Shown here in pieces: positions 50,127 through 56,959 of a stretch of 64,000 nt of DNA. Position numbers and translations under genes: made by a program. The notes beneath the pieces were generated by a model. The model searched no databases, was not told the origin of the DNA, and was given only the letters and a program-made list of their open reading frames with translations. This DNA is from an uncultured Prevotella sp. (GTDB taxonomy: Bacteria > Bacteroidota > Bacteroidia > Bacteroidales > Bacteroidaceae): NCBI GenBank assembly GCA_900317405.1, contig ONGP01000007.1, positions 1 to 64,000 of the forward strand. Reading direction: 5' to 3'. Position 1 is the stretch's first letter; every line of letters starts with the position of its first letter.

Positions 50127-51383
50127 ATGAGGCTATTATTAGTTTTAGCTACACTTTGGGTTTCTACCGTCTGTCAGGCGCAGACGGTAGACCCTTTATT
50201 TGTTTATCGACGTGGTTCTATCTACTCCATCATGATAAGCCATCGTGGACAGTTGTATGAGAATGATATCGAGGCTGCCTTCAACAAGATGCCTATCCCA
50301 GAAAAGTATAACGACCACGGGGTAGGTAAAAAGATATTCTATACTTCTGAGAAGAAAATTAACATCAAAGACCTTGAAAAACATGAAGGATTCAAGGTGA
50401 ATGCTGCATCAGACCAATCTCAGATGAACGAATATGATTTCTTTCTCCAGCGACAAAACATAGCCTCCCGACTAGTGGCTAAATGGTTTCATCGAAGCAA
50501 GTCTACTGGTGTGTGCGACATGGAGTTGGTAAAGGAGAGAGGCTATACCAATGCATCAGAAACAGATAAACGTCTGGCCGCTTTGTCAGCGCGCAAGGAG
50601 GCTATCCTGCAGGATGCTGGCGAGGAACTGATAGGCAGTACGTTTGTGCTGGTAAATGATATACGATACATTGACAAGAGCAAGGGCTCATCGGTTATTG
50701 GCGGAGCTATAAGCGCTGCCATTAAAACTAATGACGTACTACATGGCAAGAATACATTGGAAGAAAAAGACCTGGGCGATGTTGTTGCCAGCTATAAGGG
50801 TTTTAATGTAAAAATCAAGACATATCTCTATCAGCTAGTATGGGACGAGCAGGTGTCATCATCATTCTATAACGATATATACACAGAGCAGCCCGACGAC
50901 TCTAAAATAGAGAACTTTGAGAATAAGCGAGGCGATTTCTCACTAGTTTATCTAGGTATGCAAGAGAGTAGCGGCAAAGATATATCGTTTATGGGAATAA
51001 ATGAGAATGAACCACAAGTGATGGTACTTAAGGCGTGTCAGAGAGCTCTTGACGAGAATGTGGCAAATCTGCAGAAGAACTTCGAAGTGTTTAAGATTAA
51101 GGCACCACTTACAGGCGTTGAGCCATTGAAATGCGAAATCGGCCTGAAAGAGGGCGTAACGGAGAAGAGTCGTTACGAGGTACTAGAAGCCGTTATGAAC
51201 GATCAGGGCCATATAGAATACAAGCGTCAAGGCATTATCCGTCCTGTAAAGGGTAAGATATGGGACAATCGTTTTATGGCTATTGAAGAAAGAGCTGACA
51301 ATGCATCGCTTGGTTTCACCACATTCGAGAAAGTGAGCGGTGGCGATTTTTACCAAGGCATGCTAATACGCGAACTGAAGTGA
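50127..51383 (+). CDS. Secreted hypothetical protein, 418 aa
   Basis: A signal peptide (cleavage after VCQAQ) precedes a 400-residue protein with no motif I recognise. It has mixed helices and strands and no further membrane segment. It is the last gene before the caspase promoter and lies 18 nt after the LRR fusion, so it is in the same run. It may be a partner of the surrounding envelope proteins. Confidence 0.7.
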   Translation: MRLLLVLATLWVSTVCQAQTVDPLFVYRRGSIYSIMISHRGQLYENDIEAAFNKMPIPEKYNDHGVGKKIFYTSEKKINIKDLEKHEGFKVNAASDQSQMNEYDFFLQRQNIASRLVAKWFHRSKSTGVCDMELVKERGYTNASETDKRLAALSARKEAILQDAGEELIGSTFVLVNDIRYIDKSKGSSVIGGAISAAIKTNDVLHGKNTLEEKDLGDVVASYKGFNVKIKTYLYQLVWDEQVSSSFYNDIYTEQPDDSKIENFENKRGDFSLVYLGMQESSGKDISFMGINENEPQVMVLKACQRALDENVANLQKNFEVFKIKAPLTGVEPLKCEIGLKEGVTEKSRYEVLEAVMNDQGHIEYKRQGIIRPVKGKIWDNRFMAIEERADNASLGFTTFEKVSGGDFYQGMLIRELK

Positions 51384-51419
51384 TTATTATGATTTTGATA
51401 AAAAAAACTAAAAAACATT

Positions 51420-51450
51420 TGGAACTTTTAAAAATAATCCCTATATTTGC
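51420..51450 (+). promoter_or_regulatory. Promoter of the caspase-fold gene, shared motif
   Basis: TTTGG (-33) and TATATTTG (51442-51449) 20 nt apart, with a conserved spacer. About 27 of 31 positions match the promoter at 59411-59441. The 47.01-47.04 kb promoter has the same spacing and TATATTTGC but a different spacer. Confidence 0.75.
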
Positions 51451-51494
51451 AAACGAGATATTATCAATAACTGAAAATTATTAGACTTTTGACT

Positions 51495-52871
51495 ATGAGG
51501 AGGCTATTATCGACTGTTATATTGCTTATTCTGGCGCTTAATCTGTTTGCTTTTGATTATACATATAAAGGCGTGGATTTTAAGTGCAAGGTCACAGGTG
51601 ATGGCGTATGTATTACAAGTTTCTCTGTTAAAGCGACTAATGTAGTAATTCCATCTGTGGTCGTAAACAAGGGAGTGGAGTATAGAGTTAAGTCTGTTAG
51701 TACATTTCTTAATGGAGTAAATTATCTGGCTGAAACCCTAGTTCTAGAGGAAGGTATTGAGGATATTGACAAGTTTTCGTTTAACGAGTTTCGTAAACTC
51801 GTAAGTGTTACGCTTCCATCTTCTTTGCGTCATGTTGGCCGAAATGCATTCCGTAACAATTCTGGTATGAAATTTCATCTAGCCTCAAACATCAGCGAGG
51901 CGATGCTACGAAGTGGAAAAGATTTTAATCCTACTCCAGTAGTGAATGGCGCAACAGATTCTTCTAACTCTCGACTGATGGCACAATCTACTCCAAGACA
52001 GACTACGGTAGTTAGTAAACCTGCATCTCAACCTGCTCCCCAACCGGCTAAACCTGTTGTTGCACAGCCGCAAAAAACTCAAGAGAAGACAGTGGATGTA
52101 GATGTTGATATTCCATTGACTACTGTAAAGAATACAGACACTTATTGCGTGATTATTGCCAATGAGAAGTATGAGGATGTGCCAGAGGTGGCCTATGCTA
52201 CCAGAGATGGAGAGATTTTTAAGGAATATTGCGTCAAGACGCTGGGCGTTCCTGCCAAACAGATAAAGACGTTCATCGACGCGTCATATACAGACATTAA
52301 GCGTGCGATGAACTGGATAGAGACGATTGATAATGTTACAGAGGGAAAATCGAAGATTATTTTCTACTATGCAGGCCATGGTCTGCCCAGCGAAACTGAC
52401 AAAACCGCATATTTGATACCTACAGACGGATTTCCTAAGGATATCACGACCTGTTATAAGTTGAGCGAGCTATATTCTCGTTTAGGTAAACTCAAGTCTC
52501 AAAGCGTCACCGTGTTTCTGGATGCATGTTTCAGCGGTGTTGAGCGTGGTAGTACCCAGGCTCTTATTGCCGCGCGAGGCGTGGCCATTAAACCCAAGAG
52601 AGAGGTGCTCAGTGGCAATATCGTGGTATTCTCTGCTACATCCGATGATGAGACGGCTTTATCGTATCAAGAAAAGAAGCATGGCATGTTTACATACTAT
52701 CTGCTGAACGAATTAAAGGAGAGCAAGGGCAAGGTAAAGTATGGCGACCTGTTCAAATCTGTTTCTTCGCAGGTTAAGAAAAACTCTATACTGGAGAATG
52801 ATAAGCTACAGACGCCATCGGTTAATTGCTCGGCAAATATGAAAGAAAAATGGCAAAACCTACAATTTTAA
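51495..52871 (+). CDS. Secreted caspase-fold (C14-like) peptidase with LRR-like N-terminus
   Basis: The 458-residue protein has a signal peptide, a BspA-like N-terminal module (about 20-130), a Pro/Gln/Ala linker (150-205), and a caspase/metacaspase domain (about 212-450). The catalytic dyad is intact: His295 in YYAGHGLPSE and Cys345 in FLDACFSG. Caspase-like enzymes usually cut after Arg, Lys or Asp and often need processing. The signal peptide places it outside the cytoplasm. ATG 51495 is chosen over TTG 51489. It has its own promoter; a barrel protein follows. Confidence 0.9.
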   Translation: MRRLLSTVILLILALNLFAFDYTYKGVDFKCKVTGDGVCITSFSVKATNVVIPSVVVNKGVEYRVKSVSTFLNGVNYLAETLVLEEGIEDIDKFSFNEFRKLVSVTLPSSLRHVGRNAFRNNSGMKFHLASNISEAMLRSGKDFNPTPVVNGATDSSNSRLMAQSTPRQTTVVSKPASQPAPQPAKPVVAQPQKTQEKTVDVDVDIPLTTVKNTDTYCVIIANEKYEDVPEVAYATRDGEIFKEYCVKTLGVPAKQIKTFIDASYTDIKRAMNWIETIDNVTEGKSKIIFYYAGHGLPSETDKTAYLIPTDGFPKDITTCYKLSELYSRLGKLKSQSVTVFLDACFSGVERGSTQALIAARGVAIKPKREVLSGNIVVFSATSDDETALSYQEKKHGMFTYYLLNELKESKGKVKYGDLFKSVSSQVKKNSILENDKLQTPSVNCSANMKEKWQNLQF

Positions 52872-52898
52872 TTATTAACCCATAAAACAATTACAATT

Positions 52899-53459
52899 AT
52901 GAAAAAACTATTTTCTTTAATTTGTGTAGCGATGTTTGCTGTAACAGCATCTGCTCAGGTTACATGGAACATGAAGGGTGGTTTTGGTGTTGCAACCTGT
53001 TATGGTTCTGATACCGATGGACTTAAGAGTCACCTGGTTGGAAAGATTGGTGCAGGTCTTGAGTATCCGCTTAGCAGTAATGTTTCTCTGATGCCTTCGT
53101 TGGAGTTTGCTTGGAAGGGCACGGAGACGAAAGATGATGGTGATAAATTGACGGTCGACTTGTATTATTTGCAAGTTCCTGTAGTATTTGCTTATCGTAT
53201 AAATTTAGCTGACGCTTGGAATACGACGCTTAAAGCTGGCCCATATTTTGCATATGCTGTTTCTGACAAAGTAAAATATGGATCATATAGCGGGTCTGCT
53301 GACGTTAAAAAATTCGATGCTGGTCTAGATGCTGGTGTAGATTTTGAGTATCATCGCTTTGTTTTTGGAGTTGAGGCTGAGATGGGATTTATGGAACTTT
53401 ATAGCGGCGGCAGTATTAAAAATCTGGCCTTCTATGCAACCTTAGGTTGGAAGTTCTGA
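52899..53459 (+). CDS. PorT-like outer-membrane beta-barrel protein
   Basis: The 186-residue protein has a signal peptide (ending TASAQ) and strand patterns of an eight-stranded barrel with a terminal aromatic strand, FYATLGWKF. It resembles the porin-family / outer_membrane_beta-barrel group. It follows the caspase gene by 27 nt and is probably cotranscribed. It may be an adaptor or simply a structural barrel. Confidence 0.85.
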   Translation: MKKLFSLICVAMFAVTASAQVTWNMKGGFGVATCYGSDTDGLKSHLVGKIGAGLEYPLSSNVSLMPSLEFAWKGTETKDDGDKLTVDLYYLQVPVVFAYRINLADAWNTTLKAGPYFAYAVSDKVKYGSYSGSADVKKFDAGLDAGVDFEYHRFVFGVEAEMGFMELYSGGSIKNLAFYATLGWKF

Positions 53460-53497
53460 TATCTAATCATACAGATTCTGAATATTTCAAAGGATAT

Positions 53498-53532
53498 AAA
53501 GAAGGGCTCACTGCAGTTGTGAGCCCTTCTTT
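53498..53532. terminator. Strong terminator after the caspase-barrel transcript
   Basis: Perfect 14-bp stem AAAGAAGGGCTCAC / GTGAGCCCTTCTTT with a 7-nt loop. Usable in both directions between convergent genes. Confidence 0.9.
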
Positions 53533-53701
53533 ATGCTTGTACCTTTGCAGCCTTTTTTGTAATTATGGAGACAGTTCTCTTGATCAATAAAATGTTTTTT
53601 TGAGAATTTCTTGCAACTATGGAGATTGCTGTCAAGGGACTGGTACCTGCCATATCTCCTTCTTGATAGACAACAAGAAGCATTACTAAAGCGCAGCGTT
53701 A

Positions 53702-54211
53702 TTACTTCAGGTGGCTGTTCAGTTCGGCTAGCAAGTTTTCTTGGCTCATCGTGAGGTAGTCGGTCAGTATACCGTCAATATAAGCCCTACGAAGTTTATT
53801 CTTATTTCGCGAAGCCTCTTTGTACACAGGATACACACACTTGCGTAGCTTTGTAATCTGCGCATCCTTAAACTCGGCTATCTCATCCCATCTGATGACG
53901 TTGTAGCCACAATATGGTGAGAATATGTGCAACTCGCTATTGGTGATAACTATGGCTGGCTTATTTAGCAGGCATAGATTGTAATACCTTACACCAAAGA
54001 AATACAACGCATTCAGTCCCAATGGCAGAAAAATAACAGCTGCAACAAACACCAACGAGTACCACAACCAATCGGGCGCTGAAATCGTAGTGTTAAAAGT
54101 TGATGGACTGATGGCTATAGCTGTAATCACAGCGCCAAAAACGGTCGCCAAAATACATGTAACCGCATCCCACGCAGCCATAAAAATATGTCGCTTTTCG
54201 TATATCTCCAT
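53702..54211 (-). CDS. Small membrane protein (STM3941-like)
   Basis: The 169-residue protein has two adjacent membrane helices (about 14-34 and 48-70) followed by a cytoplasmic domain with IVITNSELHIFSPYCGYNVIRWDEIAEF, which fits the STM3941 / PH-like group. Function unknown. Promoter on the minus strand: -7 TACCTTTG at 54264-54271 and -33 TTTG at 54292-54295, 20 nt apart. Confidence 0.75.
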   Translation of the reverse strand: MEIYEKRHIFMAAWDAVTCILATVFGAVITAIAISPSTFNTTISAPDWLWYSLVFVAAVIFLPLGLNALYFFGVRYYNLCLLNKPAIVITNSELHIFSPYCGYNVIRWDEIAEFKDAQITKLRKCVYPVYKEASRNKNKLRRAYIDGILTDYLTMSQENLLAELNSHLK

Positions 54212-54263
54212 ATCGATTGTTCCTTGCTAATTATTATAAGTTTATGATCCAAATTTCCGCCTG

Positions 54264-54295
54264 CAAAGGTAGTGCATTTCCATTAATCCACCAAA
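54264..54295 (-). promoter_or_regulatory. Promoter of the STM3941-like gene
   Basis: TTTGGTGGATTAA with TACCTTTG, 20 nt apart; the -33 region resembles those of tRNA-His and the 7.8 kb RNA. Confidence 0.7.
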
Positions 54296-54790
54296 CGATT
54301 CGCAGAAAATCCACCTGTCATTTCTTGCGTCCTTTCAGTAGCAAGCGGCAAGCCGAGCGGTCATTTTTGTCACTTGGGGTAAATTTTCTTTATATTATGA
54401 TGGCGTTATAAAAGAAGATGGACTAGATTTTCTTGCAAATATTAATGCTAACAATTGCTAGATTTAATGGTAGCAATAGTAGGTATTAATAGTGTCGGAA
54501 TCAGCGATTTTGAAGGAATTTTACAAGGTGGTACTTATCTGGGAGATTGCCGTAACTTATCGATGAGATATCCGTAACATATCTGGTGGATAGATTACGG
54601 GTATGTTTTTGCTGCCACGTGAGAGAAATTTTTCTCCCTCACGAGGGAAATAATTTTTCTGCGTGGGGCGCACTTTACGATTGGCGGCACTGATGTAAGC
54701 TACTACGTGTAGACGTTTTTATGAGTGTTTGCGGTGTGGTGAAATAGTATTACATTTGTATATGCTAACAAATCATTCGTGTAGTCGATG
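54296..54790. other. Intergenic region without a supported gene
   Basis: About 500 bp of AT-rich sequence. I see no convincing coding frame. A hairpin-like GTGAGAGAAA...CTCCCTCAC lies near 54618-54645. Together with the next repeats it forms the left edge of the replication-like module. Confidence 0.5.
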
Positions 54791-54950
54791 CGTTGCAAGC
54801 GTTGCCGTTGCAACGTTGCAATAAGGACTATCCTACCTATTAGAGGGAATGTATATCGGATATATATTACCGGATTATGATAAATAGAAATTAATAAATA
54901 ATAGTTATTATACACCTTAATGCAACGTTGCAACGGCAACGTTTGCAACG
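54791..54950. repeat. 36-bp inverted repeats made of CGTTGC units flanking an AT-rich core
   Basis: The arms 54791-54826 and 54915-54950 match at 34 of 36 positions when one is reverse complemented. Each arm holds four copies of CGTTGC at 54791, 54800, 54806 and 54814 (left arm). The 88-bp core is AT-rich and includes CGG-ATATATAT-like CGG..CCG symmetry. The right arm ends 15 bp before the -33 box of the next gene. This looks like iterons around an unwinding region, or a large operator. Confidence 0.85.
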
Positions 54951-54965
54951 TTTCTGGGCAAGACG

Positions 54966-54997
54966 TTTGGTGGTCTCAGAAAAAAGCAGTAACTTTG
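54966..54997 (+). promoter_or_regulatory. Promoter of the first gene of the replication-like module
   Basis: TTTG at 54966-54969 and TAACTTTG at 54990-54997, 20 nt apart, directly after the inverted repeat. Confidence 0.7.
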
Positions 54998-55028
54998 CAG
55001 GCCGAAACGATTAACAATAGGAGAGAGT

Positions 55029-55856
55029 ATGCAATACAAAATAGAATCATTGGAGCAACTAGACCAGCTGTTGGCCGACCCTCAGTTTGACATTTGGCGA
55101 CGCGAGGGACAGACTCCGTTGCAGGCACTGGCTTGGCATCTGATTACGCACAAGCCATTCGACATCGCTGTCATATTAAAAGGTACGTGTGCAGGTGAAG
55201 ATACCGTAGTATGCCAACCTCATTGGGATGATGACGACTTTACTGAGCAGATATACAAGATGTATGGTCCAATGTTCTTGCTCGACAATAAAGAGTTAAG
55301 AACTTGGCTTGAAACCACCAGTTTAGAAAACGTTGCAGCCTGGGTGGCTTATATCGTACGACGTGTGGAGCTCAATAAAATATCCAACTACTACGATGCT
55401 GCACAGGACTTTTATGCTGACAGCTGGTATGAGTGGGACGACTACGAGAGCGGTAAGAAGCCCGCTCGCGACTTCGTAAAGAATGTGATAGACAAGGTAG
55501 ACGAGGTGAATGCTCACGTGGCTGATGGTAAGGCGAAAGGTATGACGATGGATGAGATAGTGCTGCACGACGCTATGTGGGGAATTTTGCCAAAGCACAT
55601 CGATGAGGAACTTGCTACTATCGCCCGTGAGACATTAAAAGCCGCCATCGATAGTCTGCCTGCCCGCCCATACATTTGGAGCGAGGTTGGAAAAGAAAAC
55701 TATGCCCCCGCCATGCTGAAACTGGCTAACGAAAAGTTGACTGATCACGGCTATGACATCAACTATGGCAAAGGTTACTCGATAGAGCAGGGATATCTGC
55801 TGGACTACTTCAGCCGTCTGTATTGGAACGAGGCAGCATCAAAACCTGAGGATTAA
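55029..55856 (+). CDS. Hypothetical protein, 275 aa, in the replication-like module
   Basis: I do not recognise the family. It is an acidic soluble protein, rich in Trp, Asp and Tyr, with mainly helical segments and no signal or membrane part. It starts 31 nt after its -7 box with a GGAGAGAG purine run before ATG. The next gene follows after 30 nt. Its position between iteron-like repeats and a primase-helicase gene suggests an accessory role, but this is only context. Confidence 0.72.
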   Translation: MQYKIESLEQLDQLLADPQFDIWRREGQTPLQALAWHLITHKPFDIAVILKGTCAGEDTVVCQPHWDDDDFTEQIYKMYGPMFLLDNKELRTWLETTSLENVAAWVAYIVRRVELNKISNYYDAAQDFYADSWYEWDDYESGKKPARDFVKNVIDKVDEVNAHVADGKAKGMTMDEIVLHDAMWGILPKHIDEELATIARETLKAAIDSLPARPYIWSEVGKENYAPAMLKLANEKLTDHGYDINYGKGYSIEQGYLLDYFSRLYWNEAASKPED

Positions 55857-55886
55857 CAAACACACACAAGGAAAGGTAAAAGGATA

Positions 55887-56765
55887 ATGAGAGATAGATA
55901 CGAAGAAGATTTCGAAGCGCCATATAGCTCTTCGGCCAGGCATTATGCTAAAATGAGCGATCAGGAGATGGACAAATTGTTTTATCTCAACGCCATACGT
56001 AGCAAACTCTTCGATACAATGAAGCAGGTGTACAGCACTACGTGGCAGGTAAACGAAAGCACTCTGCTGTATGCCAATGACAACCAACGTGCACAATGGA
56101 TGTTTGCAAGCAAGATGCTGTCTGTATACGGTCAGTCTATTCCGCAGGTAAAGCATCTTTTGAACTCAGTACGCCCAGAGATGCAAGAACAGGAATTGAT
56201 AGACAAGCGAGTAGATCTTATCATGAAACTGGTTGGTACAAAAATTGGCCAACATTGGATGAATAATTTCGATCAGGAGGATGGATGGAAATACGTGGCA
56301 CAAAACCTGTATGGCGAAGCCAATCAGTTGAAGTCGGATGAGGTGGATTCGTTTCTGTTGACGATAGATCAGATTTCGATTATCAACGACCTGCTGCAGG
56401 GGCGTGGCAGCAAATACAGACTGGGCTACAACACCAACAATGCTAAGTCGGTAGAAACTATCAAGCATCACAGCAATAAAGAATATGTCGACAAGGCAGC
56501 AAAGATTCTTGTTGAGTTGCATCGCTATATCGACAAGGCCAAGAAACCTAAGGGAGCATCGTTGCCAGTAAGAGTATTGCTAGACTTGAAGATTCTGAGA
56601 GAGCGACTGCCGTGGACTTTCATCAAGCAAGAGTTTGGCGACCATAATAATAACGAATCAAGCTATAACGAGTATACCAATATAGAGTCTACTGATCTGC
56701 ACCCGTATAAGGGCGACCATAATTATACTCTGATGTTGGCTGATTTCAAGAAAGATTTTAAATAA
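55887..56765 (+). CDS. Hypothetical protein, 292 aa, in the replication-like module
   Basis: No family is recognised. The protein is helical and soluble, charged, with a basic middle (RYIDKAKKPKGASLPVRVLLDLKILRER in part) that could bind nucleic acid. Same strand as, and 30 nt after, the 275-residue gene. Two hairpins follow it. Confidence 0.7.
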   Translation: MRDRYEEDFEAPYSSSARHYAKMSDQEMDKLFYLNAIRSKLFDTMKQVYSTTWQVNESTLLYANDNQRAQWMFASKMLSVYGQSIPQVKHLLNSVRPEMQEQELIDKRVDLIMKLVGTKIGQHWMNNFDQEDGWKYVAQNLYGEANQLKSDEVDSFLLTIDQISIINDLLQGRGSKYRLGYNTNNAKSVETIKHHSNKEYVDKAAKILVELHRYIDKAKKPKGASLPVRVLLDLKILRERLPWTFIKQEFGDHNNNESSYNEYTNIESTDLHPYKGDHNYTLMLADFKKDFK

Positions 56766-56778
56766 TCAGACCGAGTGT

Positions 56779-56835
56779 GCGACCGAAAATGTTTGTTTTC
56801 GGTCGCCAAACGGCCGAAAATCGGTCATTCGCAGA
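56779..56835. terminator. Adjacent hairpins sharing CCGAAAA motifs
   Basis: GCGACCGAAAA (56779-56789) pairs perfectly with TTTTCGGTCGC (56796-56806). A second hairpin, GGCCGA-AAA-TCGGTC, follows immediately. No long U-tract is present on the plus strand, so it is either an atypical terminator or an operator. Confidence 0.5.
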
Positions 56836-56884
56836 AACACCTAGACCGCTTCCGGTAAAAATGAAATTGCATTATTTTTATTAC

Positions 56885-56892
56885 TAATTTTG
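56885..56892 (+). promoter_or_regulatory. -7 box of the primase-helicase gene
   Basis: TAATTTTG, giving a leader of about 60 nt that holds the palindrome GGCAC-A-GTGCC. Confidence 0.6.
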
Positions 56893-56959
56893 CACTCGCT
56901 AAGGTCAAACGAGGGCACAGTGCCTGGGAGGCCTAATCGAAGCTAATTAATAATAATAT

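Noticed and set aside
54703-54948. An 81-codon minus-strand frame through the inverted repeats
   Set aside because: It runs through the repeat arm and AT-rich core, with no homology or promoter; composition reflects the repeats.
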